Assembly: GCA_030844895.1 (NCBI GenBank)
Contig: JAUTDX010000225.1
Coordinates: 124,001 to 188,000 of the forward strand
DNA length: 64,000 nucleotides
Origin: Ambrosia x helenae
Taxonomy: Eukaryota; Streptophyta; Magnoliopsida; Asterales; Asteraceae
Reading direction: 5' to 3'
Under the pieces are notes generated by a model, which was not told the origin of the DNA, searched no databases, and saw nothing but the letters and a program-made list of their open reading frames with translations. A program made the translations under genes and the position numbers. Positions 23,139 to 34,200 of this stretch are shown here, piece by piece; positions within the stretch are counted from its first letter, which is position 1, and every line of letters starts with the position of its first letter.

Positions 23139-24450
23139 CTTGAACTTTGCTTGTCCTCAAGCAAACAACTAAACAGAAATAAACGAAAAACTCGCCAAGT
23201 GGCAACAAAGACAAAATATAACCTGTACAGACGATAATAGTTAAGCTAACAAGATATAAAAACAGGTGATAAGATAACTAAAAAGCAACGACTCACTTCC
23301 GATCTACAAGCGCGCAAACCCGTACACGACTCACAATGTTCACACACACTCGGTTTTATTTATGATACATACGTGTAATGTGTATGTGTAAATCGCTCCA
23401 TTGCCAAGACAATGAATCGTGCAATATCATAAGCTTGTCAAAAGATCTAGTCTTCACCAACTAACACGTGAAAAAGGCACAAATCAAGAGGTCTTGTACA
23501 GGTTGTAATATTTGGCATAGGTAAGGGTATGGAATGGATATTTACAGTGACGAATCGGCTAAAACTCGGTGGTTATGTCTAACTAATATCAACTAATACA
23601 ACTGTACAACACAAACGCGAATATAGGCGATTTTTATTTTAAATCGAGCTAACTTATAATTTCTAACTTTAAAGCTCTAAAAAACTGCTCGAATACTGCT
23701 AATTCACCCTATTTAGGGTGTTCTATTTTTTATTTTATTTTTTTAACATATATATATCTATGATATATATAATGAACTGAAACTGATATAATATCAACAT
23801 ACGGGTTCTAATCAGATATACCCGAAAACGAACTATTTACAATACATAAACTAGTTAAACAATAACCTAAACCGAGTTTTAACACAAAGGGTTTAAAAGA
23901 AAAAGGCTATTTGGTTTTAGTGGTGAAATGGTGTGGTAAATAAGAAAAACACGGGATTAGGTTCAACATGGTTAACTAGTGGATAACATTTGGGTGCGGA
24001 AACAAATAGAACGAAAAGAAAAGGCTAAATCAAAAGGGTATCCTAAATGCCTCAATCATATTCGTACAGTGTCACACGTATCTGATCTAAACAAGTATAC
24101 TAATGACAAGTTCTAAATTGCACAAAACATCCGGCTCACTCGTAAGCATGTCAAAGAAATGTAATCTATTCTAAGGCTCAAACGCTCACATAACCGGAAG
24201 GAAATGGGTACAAGTGTACGAATCTAACACACTCGTATCTCATCTGTTTGTCGCGCCTCAAGTTATCTTTATCAAAAATTAGTTAGGCTTGATGTTTGTA
24301 TGAATATATATACATATATATACTTAAAATGTTTTTTTAGATATATATATATATATACATACAAGAGGACAAACAAGATATCAGATATAATCCCTCCCCA
24401 CACTTGAAATTCACATTGTTCCCAATGTGACAATAGAAAGCGTTTATGAA
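23139..24450 (-). other. Element 3 noncoding region between ORF and 3' LTR
   Basis: AT-rich, no supported gene. It contains (AT)n runs near 23745-23765 and 24300-24360. The minus strand holds GCTTGAGGACAAGCAAAG at its lower end and CAAGTGTGGGGAGGG near 24395, both phrases typical of Athila-type 3' regions. Confidence 0.55.
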
Positions 24451-26070
24451 TTAGCTATCTATAGTGGGAAAAAGGAGAATAATACTCCCCTTTTGTGTCG
24501 AAGAAACGCCCGGGTAAATGGACGGCATGAGCCCCGATAACGGTGATCGCCAGTTACCTGCATAATCAACATTCTTGACACAAACAAACTCATCAAACCC
24601 ATCATTCACATCCACAAAACAAACTAAAATAAAATAAACTAACATACTGAAATACTGAAAAGAAATAGTTCAACTACAAATACTAAGAAGTCTTGGATAC
24701 GCAGACCCGAAAATAAAGTACTGAAAGCATAAATAAAAGAAGTACTAACAACTGCATGCATGAGATGGTCGTGACTACTGGTCGGCGTCGTCCCCGTGGT
24801 GTTGACCGGAGCTTCCTGGCTGGTCGCCAGGAGCACCATAAGGGAATAAGGGAGGGTTCCTGAAATAACCCAGATGCACCTGCTCTAACCTGGCAAAGAG
24901 GTACTCAAAGCTGTGCCTGACATCCTGCTGCACACGATCCATAGTGGACCGCATGTACTGCTGGTCCTGTCTAATCTGCACCTGGTTTGCACCGATGTTA
25001 TGCATGTTCAGCTCCATCGTCTGGAATCGCTGGTAGAACTCAGGGTATGTCGGGATGCCAGGAGGCCACTGCTGGTCCTGGGGCTGGAAGTGCTGAGGAG
25101 AGTCATGTGGCGCGTCACCACCGCCTCCTGCGTGCTGCTCATGCATCTCCTCGTCGTCCTCCTCCTCCTCCTCTGGTGGTACGGGGTCCCATATAATGTC
25201 CTGGCTAATAAGGCGTGGACCCCGTCCGTGTCAGCTAGCAGGTTCTGAGCCCTGAGTGATCTAAGATCCAGCATAACCCCATTAGTAACCAATGTCAGCG
25301 TGGCCTTGACCTCGTCGGTCAGAACTCCCAATGCCTCGGCGATCTTGGTGACGTACTCTCCCCCATGGATCTCACTCCCGTCCTTGGTACCCCAGCAGTA
25401 AGAAAGAACTCGTCCATCCGTGCGACCAAGTTAAGCGGGGCACCCTCGTAAAAATGATACAAAAACAGAAGATCGGGAGTGGGACAGTTCCCGAACTGTC
25501 CTTTTGGCCACAGATAGTGTGGCTGAAAACATGGTGCAATAGGCGGAGTAGCGGGTCCTTAATCCTAGTTGCCTTGTCAGACCTCAGATTATAAGTTATA
25601 CCAACGGCAATCGACGCCCAAAACGCGGCCCGCTCGTCATTATCCACGAAGCTGTGGTTCCCACAAAAATCTTCCGAGTCGGTCTCCAAATGCTCATAGA
25701 TCCCGAGCTTCCTTCCCATTCGCGCAACTGACCAATGGTACCACTTCCCGCAGAGCCTAAACCGAATATCTTTCGCGTGGAAGTTCTTATACAGCCCCTC
25801 CTTCGGTTTCTTGTACGAGAAGGATGATAAGAACTCAATTGTTATTTCCCTGTAGACAGGCTGATTTATGCTCAGCCGCTTCGCCATATTCAGCGAGACA
25901 AACCCATCATATCTTTCACGTTAAATTCAGCGTGGTCAGTAGCTCCAAGTTGAGCCGAATAGGAACACCAAACGAGTTCCGCCGGTTCCAAAGCTTCATG
26001 AATTTGTCGATGCACGGTGCTTCTTTCTTGTCTCGGTTGTCGAATCCTAGGAAGTCATGGGCCATCTGCA
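24451..26070 (-). pseudogene. Athila-type ORF (plant retrotransposon ORF1-like), frameshifted
   Basis: Successive minus-strand frames read MAHDFLGFDNRDKKE, KLWNRRNSFGVPIRLNLELL, then MAKRLSINQPVYREITIEFL, RFRLCGKWYHWSVARMGR, ERAAFWASIAVG and RSDKATRIKDPLLRLLHHV. A further frame follows with an LTDEVKATLTLV-like part and finally a Gln-rich coiled region (QRFQTMELNMHNIGANQVQI). This matches the layout of Athila ORF1-like plant transposon proteins of unknown function. Frame changes near 25930, 25450, 25340 and 25150 disable it. An acceptor-like TTTTTGCATGCAG precedes the first block, so the upstream part may be an intron. Confidence 0.6.
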
Positions 26071-27273
26071 TGCAAAAATGAATACACAGCTGTTAGTACA
26101 CAAAAAACGGAGGTCCCGGATGTCCAAAATGCACATGCGTGCATTCTGACCTGAATCTGCATCTGGTGCACGGCCGTGCACAATTGTGCACGGTCGTGCA
26201 CCCTTGGTTTTTGGTCATGTCAGATGCTGCACTGCCTTGTGCACGGCAGTGCAGCTGACCGTGCAAGGCAGTTCAGCTCGTGATTCCGAGCTGCACTGCC
26301 AGTGCACGAGTTGGTGCACCTGACCTCGCACGGTCGTGCGGGTTGGGTGCACGGGCATGCACATGTTCCAGATTTTTAAAAAATTTCCAACAAAAACACC
26401 CAAATCTCTCATATATTTCAAATAAACTCACAATAACAGTAATTTAGGCATGGGTGTGCACGGTTTCAACAACATTATTCAAAAATCTAACATACATTCA
26501 ACAAAACTAAACAAGATTCGTGGGTTATTATAGGATTATGAAGAAACCACCAAATCTGACGAAATAACAGATGTTACGATTCTAAAATAACACCTAAATC
26601 ACGAAGATCAGATACCTTACGATTCAAATAAAACAAAATGTTAACCGAATATTTAAAAATTTATTACGAACAACCCTAAAAGTATAACGATGTTCAATAA
26701 AACACAATCGCCAACATAATCTCTAAATCAAGAACATCAGATATTTACGATTCAAATAAAAGACAATGTTAAAACTCCGAGAATATGAAATCAAATGAAA
26801 CCTATGATACAAATAAGAAAGTTACACTTGATGTAGATTCTTCGATTAAATAGACGATGGCGATTTGACGAAGATTTTAGTTGATGACGAGGTGAAGATT
26901 ATAAGAGAGAGAAGTTAGGTGGCCGGATGAAACTTTGGGAAAAGATAATAGGAAGAACAAACAAAGGTAGGTAGGGTTTTGTGGTGTTCGCATTTTTGTT
27001 CTTTTTTAAGGTACCTAGTGCCACATAGTACACTCAAGAGAGGAGGTAAGCCTAGTAAGCCTCTTTGATTGCCATGTAGGATTCCATGCATAACGATACC
27101 CAAGGCTGGCTCGGTCGGAATCTCCTCATGCCCAATGCTTCTTGAAAAAATTACTTTATTGCATTTAGCAACTATGTATTATTATTATTTTTTTTTTGAA
27201 AACTTTATCTTTTTGAACCAAATCCGGTTATAGTCTAGCTTTTAAAGAAAATACTCTAGTTCGCTATAACCTT
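26071..27273 (-). other. Element 3 upstream region and element 4-type leader; no gene
   Basis: No coding region is supported. At 26160-26345 there is a second cluster of GTGCACGGCCGTGCAC-like palindromes, similar to that in the element 3 LTR. Toward the upper end (about 27100-27273, minus strand) the sequence directly follows a tRNA-Met primer site and therefore looks like the leader of a Tekay-type element. Confidence 0.45.
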
Positions 27274-27286
27274 GGCTCTGATACCA
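27274..27286 (-). other. Primer-binding site (initiator tRNA-Met type)
   Basis: The minus strand reads TGGTATCAGAGCC, the classic tRNA-iMet PBS of plant LTR elements, five bases after the LTR end GTGTGACA at 27292. It lies on the outer side of an LTR whose other side has the gag-pol and PPT of element 4. Confidence 0.85.
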
Positions 27287-27291
27287 CTTTC

Positions 27292-30200
27292 TGTCACACC
27301 ACGACAATGGCGGAAACACGTGGCGCGACGGTTCAAAGCATAAAGTCAAGGTTATTGCTAAACACAACTAATTTAAGAAAATGGGTCATTTATTAAGGCG
27401 TCAAATCTTGTTCCAAATATTACATAAAAGTAAATTGTTTTTAAGACAGCATAGAGGTTTCTCAAATATATCCCAAAGCCTTGGGAAATAAAGGTGAAAC
27501 CCCGCAAAATGTTTAACGCCATATTGGAGGATTCCACGACCCAGCTTGCCCCGGTTCGTCTTCATCTAATTACCTGAAATATATGTTTAAAAGTTTCGTC
27601 AATATAAATATATTGGTGAGTTCACAGGTTTTTAGTTTCCAAAACTTGAATACTTGGGAAATACCATGTTGTGACAATATATAGGAGTTGCAAATTCCTA
27701 TAATTCTACTTGAGACTATAATCAATTCAAGACGTATAATAATAATGCCCCGCTCCAAGTCGTTACTCGGTTTCCCACGACTTAAGTTCAGAATATATGC
27801 ACCCCAGGCATAACCTAATGCATAATCGACGCTATCGATTAGGGGTGGGCCTTGTCAGGCACCAATAGTACTATTCAATATTCCTCCGGTTTCATTTCCC
27901 TGAATAAATGATTATAGAGGCGAGGACTCAACCCCGAGTGGCGGTCACACCTCAAGTAACAAATCCGTCAAACATTTTCCCTAACATATCTTTCCCCCGA
28001 AAAACGTAAAAATAGTTTAAAATGGGGCCGTGAAACTCACCTGAAACTCTGTCTGGCTTACTAGGCAGATAGCAAAGAGGGTCTCGCACCTACAAACGTC
28101 CTAGACGTATAAGTCACTATCCCTATAGTGCATGTGCCTTGGCAAGTTGTACACCCAACTCCCGACCACAAGTTATTCCAAATCCCGTTTAATTAAGCGC
28201 GTATCCTAGGTTTCGTTGGCGTTAGATTACCCTTTGTGTTACAAGTTATATATTACTCTTGTTAATATTTCCTTAACTTGTACCTTATTATCATCGACTC
28301 GACTTCACTTAACATATAATTATTTTCCCATTTAAATAATTATACTTAAGATCGCATCGCTCGATATAATATATATTTCAACACTCGACCCGACTCACTT
28401 TGCCGCACATTTGTTTTCCCATTTAAACAAGTATGCTAAGATCTTGTCGTTCGATTGTATATTCTTAACGCCCGGTTCAACTCACCGTACCGTATATTTA
28501 TTTTCCCATTCAAATAAATATACTAGGATCTTGTTGGTACGGCATACACATATATATATCTTTGTCTACTCGCCTCGCCTTCCTTCCCACATATCTACTT
28601 TCCCATTAAGTAGATATACTAGAATTTTGCCGAGACGAGCGTACATATATATAAATGTGTAATTTTTCTTGTTAAGTATATACGTTTGTTTAACGTCTTC
28701 TTTGTTTATGTCATGTTTTTCTCCCACGAATAATTCCTTTAACACTTAGGAAAGTGTTTATTAGTTTTCGCCCATGATGTATATATATATTTTACTTCTT
28801 AAAAATATATATTTTCTTATCTTACCGCAATGGCATTTTTCTCATGTTTTGTCCGTGTACGGTTCGTTAACGCGTCGTAGTTCGATATCTTAGCTCGAAT
28901 AGTTAATTTCTCCAAGTTTTTCCCAACATGTGTTTTGTAGAAATATTATTCATATTTCTTCCTCCTAACACATGTTACTTGGATGGTTTAAAATACTTAT
29001 GTATTTTTAACCCAACTTATTAACTTAACCACAAAAATGTTTCCAATACTTTTATATTCCCATTTATATAAAAGTATTCATTTTTGTATAAGTTTCTCAA
29101 GTTTGTTTAATATTTTTATAAAATCTCCATTTTATAAAAATCCTTATGTTAATACCATCCATATTTTTATAACTTTCAAAAATATACTTTTATACAAAAA
29201 TACCCAAGTATATCTACTAGTATTTACCAAATCAACCTTGGAAAATTATTACTTATACTTTTGACACCAAACTTTCCATCCTTGCATTTTTGGACTAATA
29301 GTTTCTAAAATATCCATTTTAGCCCTCTAACTTTCAAAGTTACAATATTAGTCCCTTAACTTTCAAATGTTGCATTTTTCCACTCTAACTTCCAAAGTTA
29401 ACATCTTTCACTCAAAATAGTAGACTTTGAAGATTCAACTTTTTATTGGTAAGTTATTTTTGTATCAAAACACTTTTATTAGTCTTATATTCCATATATA
29501 ATACTACTTGTAGGTGTGTTTTATGTATTTGCCCATTTTAACAAAATATCATTCTTCTAAGTAAGTTAACTTTAATTTTTCATCTTCTTTATTCTTGAAC
29601 TTCTAACATGTTCCACCATATATTATACCTTAGATGATCATAATAAGATGATTAAAGTTACTTTTTAACATATTCAAGTTCATTCCATAAATCTTAACCA
29701 AATCACCATCCTACTTAGTGTAAGTGTAAATTTTATACATTTTCAAGACTATTACTTTATCATCATCAAACCCATGATTTATTTACATATCTTTAATCAT
29801 CTATTTTACTCATGTAAAACCTATTAAAGATTATGTTCAAACCACCTTTTAAACCCTTCATGTACAACTTGCTTCTAAGAACACATACATGAATAATAAT
29901 AATAAAAAACAAGGTAAAGAAGCTTACTACTAGCACAAGGCTAGGGAAGACAAAACCTTGGATTTTGAGAGGGGTTTAGTGTGTTCTTCCTTAATGGTTA
30001 AGCTCCAAGCTTGAAACACACAAATAGGGGTTTGGATGATGGATTGTTTTGAGTGATTTGGAGATGTAAAAACTTGAAAGAAATGTGTATGATGGAGGGG
30101 TGAAACCTACGGCCAAGGAGAAGAACAAGGAAGAGTTTTTGCTTTGCTTCTTCAAGTGTCTAACACATGTTATTTATAGTGTTATCACATGTAATCATTC

Positions 30201-31184
30201 CAAAGATTCAAGTAATCTTATAGAGGATTGAGTTGTGTACTTAGGATTTTTGGAAAGATATCATATGTGTGTGTGTGTGGGGAGCCGTGGGTTAGAGAGG
30301 GGTTGGGAGAGAGTTTGCTTGTGAATCTTGGTTAAATATTTGCAATCATCCATGATCTTATACTTAGATCTTCTTATCCATGCATGTGTGTGTACTTAGG
30401 TATGATTGCTAGCTTTGTTGTGTCTTGGATTTTATGGCCTCTTGGCCGAAAATTATCTTACACAAAGTAAGATTTTGCATGCTTGTGTACTTGATGATCT
30501 TACACCTTTTGGCTTTTTGTGTATGCATGCTTTACTAGCTTTATAGATTATTATCATAACCACACTTGCATGGACATAACAAGGCCATCAAGGCCGGCCC
30601 TTGTGTGGGTTTAGGTGGGGTCCACAACTTCAAATATTTACCATTATTAAGTTATGTTTAATCCCTCGTCGTTCGGGTGTCGTTCGGGTATTTTTCGGGT
30701 TTTAATCACGCGTTATTCGGACATTAAAAATACCTTTAATAACCCTTAAATATAGTCTAATTTAAGCGTTGATTGGTTATTTAGGCCTTTGCCGGGTGAA
30801 ATTATGAGTTATACGCGTATCGGGTGCGGTACGCGCATTTTATTCGTTACCGGGAGATTTGTACAAGACGTTTTAACTTATGGTTTTGGAGTTCCAAAAC
30901 TCATTATATTTTATGAAAATACCCTTTATTTTATATCCTGGGTGTCCGGGATCCTTTTCGTTTATTTAATTATTACCGGGTAACTGCCAACGTCCATACC
31001 GGATAGTTTATTCGCACATGATCCAATCATGTTTTACCATTAAACGTATGCATTCCTATGCATTATTTGGATATTGCTATCTCCTAAGGCCTTGATAATT
31101 AAATCACACATAATTGCATTTAATTACGTTAATCATATATAAATTAATTTGTACGGAATTACCTTATTTTTGCCGGTTGTTACA
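27292..31184 (-). repeat. Long LTR of element 4 (Tekay-type chromovirus)
   Basis: On the minus strand it starts TGTAACAACCGGC right after the PPT AACGGGGGGAGAA and ends CGTGGTGTGACA before the tRNA-Met PBS. Length is 3893 bp, in the range of Tekay/Del LTRs. It holds a hairpin-rich array at 28.3-29.4 kb. Small ORFs here (28.4, 29.0, 30.8 kb) are not supported as genes. No internal TG..CA break with target duplication was seen, so it is read as one LTR. Confidence 0.8.
28313..29200. repeat. Array of stem-loops with a shared TTCCCATT loop, inside the LTR
   Basis: At least nine inverted repeats follow one another. Arms are TATAATTATT/AATAATTATA (28317), ATTTGTTT/AAACAAGT (28407), GTATATTTATTT/AAATAAATATAC (28492), ATATCTACTT/AAGTAGATAT (28591) and AATACTTTTATAT/ATATAAAAGTATT (29047), all around loops with TCCCATT. 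ATTTTTATAAAAT/ATTTTATAAAAAT (29113) has the loop CTCC. TATATATATTTT with AAAAATATATA (28780) and AACATGTGTT/AACACATGTT (28926) have other loops. Arms differ between units yet stay complementary. On the element's own strand the loop reads AATGGGAA. Confidence 0.75.
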
Positions 31185-31197
31185 TTCTCCCCCCGTT
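31185..31197 (-). other. Polypurine tract of element 4
   Basis: The minus strand reads AACGGGGGGAGAA directly before the LTR start TGTAACAACC. Confidence 0.75.
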
Positions 31198-31218
31198 AAG
31201 AGAATTCCGTCCCTGAAT

Positions 31219-34200
31219 TCATTTCGAGTTTTCCGGTACAGGTGTCTTCTCGAATAGGGCGGGGTATTTTTGCTTCATCCGGTCCAGCCTTTCCCACGTG
31301 AACTCCGGTCCACGCTTGGCATTCCAGCGCACTTTGACCAATCTGATCTTGCTGCGCCTTAGTTTTTGGACCTTCCAATCAGTTACCTCGATTGGTTCCT
31401 CAACAAAATGTAACTTGTCGTCAATCTGGATTTCGTCTGCAGGAATGATGAGAGTTTCGTCGGATAGGCACTTTTTCAAATTTGACACATGAAACGTGTC
31501 GTGTATTCCACTAAGCTCTTGAGGCAACTTGAGCTTGTATGCCACTGTGCCTACCCTGGACAAGACTTCGAACGGTCCAATATATCGTGGGTTCAGCTTT
31601 CCGCGCTTTCCAAAGCGCGCGACACCTTTCCAAGGTGACACTTTCAGTAGGACCCTGTCTCCGACTTGAAACTCTAAAGGCTTTCGCCTCATATCAGCAT
31701 AGCTTTTCTGGCGGTCCCGGGCCGCTTTGAGGCGTTCCTTTATCAAAAAGACCTTATCCGTGGTCTCTTGAACAATTTCGGGCCCGGTGAGTTGTTTTTC
31801 TCCAACTTCCGCCCAACATAACGGCGATCGACACTTGCGTCCATATAGAGCTTCAAACGGTGCGGCTTGAATGCTCGTATGATAACTGTTGTTATAGGAA
31901 AATTCTACCAATGGCAAGTGTGTATCCCAATTACCTCCGAAATCAATCGGGCATGCCCGTAACATATCCTCCAAGGTCTGGATGGTTCGTTCACTTTGAC
32001 CATCCGTTTGGGGGTGATATGCGGTACTCATGTCGAGGCGAGTACCGAGGGCTTCATTTAAACTTTCCCAAAATCTGGATGTGAAACGACTATCGCGATC
32101 GGAGATGATAGAAACAGGTACACCGTGTTTAGACACAACTTCCTTAATGTACAAACGGGTCAGTTTCTCCAACTTGTCCGTTTCGCGAATCGGAAGGAAG
32201 TGTGCAGATTTTGTCAATCGGTCAACGATTACCCAGATCGTGTCATGGCCGCTTGTTGTCTTGGGTAACTTGGTAATGAAATCCATGGTGATTCGTTCCC
32301 ATTTCCATTCCGGTATTTCCGGTTGCTGGAGCAAACCGGAAGGTCTCTGGTGCTCAGCCTTGACCTTTGCGCAAGTCAAACATCGCGCAACATAGGCCGC
32401 TATATCTCTTTTGAAATTCGGCCACCAATAAAGTTCTTTCAGATCGTGGAACATCTTGTCTGCACCAGGGTGAACCGAATATCTAGAACTGTGAGCTTCG
32501 GCCAATACTAGCTCACGCAATCCCCCGTACATTGGGACCCAAATTCTATTCATGAAATACAGTGTCTGGTCCGCCTTTGGTTCCAGTGAATCAACCATCT
32601 TTCGCAACCTTTCACCTTTGACATTCTCGGGTTTGAGGGCGTTAACTTGAGCTTCACGAATTCGTTCAGTCAGATTCGTGTGGATAGTCAGACCCAAAGC
32701 TCGGACACGCAATGGTTTAACCCGTTCCTTGCGACTCAAGGCGTCGGCCACAACGTTCGCCTTACCGGGATGGTACTTTATTTCACAATCGTAATCGTTT
32801 AATAATTCGACCCATCGCCGTTGTCGCATGTTTAAATCCTTCTGATCAAAGATGTGTTGCAAACTCTTATGATCAGTGAAAATCGTGCACTTGGTTCCGT
32901 ACAAATAGTGCCTCCATATCTTGAGAGCGAATACCACTGCACCTAATTCCAAATCGTGTGTAGTGTAGTTCTTCTCATGGATTTTCAGTTGCCTGGAAGC
33001 ATATGCTATTACTTTTTCTCTTTGCATCAATACACAACCCAGGCCTTGATGTGAGGCATCACAGTAAACCACAAAGTCTTCCGTACCATCTGGAAGTGAT
33101 AGTATCGGAGCGCCACATAACTTGTCTTTTAGTAATTGGAATGCTGCCTCCTGCTTTTCCGTCCACTCGAATTTCTTATCCTTTTGGGTTAACATGGTTA
33201 AAGCTTGTGCTATCTTTGAAAAGTTCTCGATGAACCTTCTGTAATAACCCGCAAGGCCAAGAAATTGTCGTACTTCGGTAGGAGTTCGAGGGGCTTCCCA
33301 ATTTTTAATTGCCTCGATCTTGGCGGGATCGACGTGTATGCCCTTCTCGTTTACCACGTGGCCTAAAAAGTGAACTTCCCGAATCCAAAAGTCACACTTT
33401 GAGAATTTAGCGTAGAGCTTCTCTTTGCGTAATACTTCAAGAATTAACCGAAGGTGATTCTCGTGGTCTTCTTTTGTGCGTGAATAGATCAAAATATCGT
33501 CAATGAAAACGATGACGAATTTGTCCAGGTATGGCTTACACACGCGGTTCATTAGGTCCATGAAAACTGCTGGTGCGTTGGTTAAGCCGAACGGCATTAC
33601 CAAGAATTCATAGTGCCCATACCGGGTTCTGAAGGCCGTCTTTGGTACATCTTCTTCTTGTATACGCAACTGGTGATAGCCAGACCTCAGATCAATTTTG
33701 GAGTAATAGCTAGATCCTTGGAGCTGATCAAATAAATCGTCGATCCTGGGGAGAGGATAGCGATTCTTGATGGTTAGCTTGTTCAGCTCCCGATAGTCGA
33801 TGCACATGCGAAATGTGCCATCCTTCTTCTTTACGAATAAGACGGGGGCTCCCCAAGGTGAGAAACTCGGTCTTATAAAACCTTTGTCCAATAATTCTTG
33901 TACTTGGCTGGACAGTTCCTGCATCTCTGATGGAGCTAGGCGGTATGGCGATCGTGCCACAGGAGCAGCTCCAGGAACGAGGTCGATGCGGAACTCGACT
34001 TGTCGAGGTGGTGGCAACCCCGGCAAATCTTCTGGAAATACATCCGGAAAGTCTCTAGCCACTGGAATGTCTTCCAACTTTCGCTCGTCAGCCTTCTTGT
34101 CCACTACGTGTGCCAAGAATGCGACAAGCCCTTTTCTTAGGCACTTACGAGCCTTCATGCTTGAAATAATTCTTAGCGGCGTTCCGTTCCTTTCCCCTTG

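Larger units (their letters stand above)
21213..27260 (-). mobile_element. Element 3: Athila-like gypsy element, 5'-truncated
   Basis: On the minus strand it contains an Athila-type ORF (26070-24451), a noncoding 3' part, a conserved PPT-like segment at 23139-23165 and a 3' LTR at 23138-21286. The left boundary (lower coordinates) is the tRNA-bearing edge inside element 2 gag. No 5' LTR copy of 21286-23138 is present, so the upstream part was lost or replaced near element 4. The exact upper limit is uncertain (about 27.1-27.26 kb). Confidence 0.65.

Noticed and set aside
24913..25248. Plus-strand open frames opposite the Athila-type ORF
   Set aside because: They are shadows of the minus-strand ORF; composition and family match belong to the minus strand.
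28411..29264. Plus-strand open frames over the hairpin array
   Set aside because: They are antisense to the LTR and caused by AT-rich repeats; no protein family.
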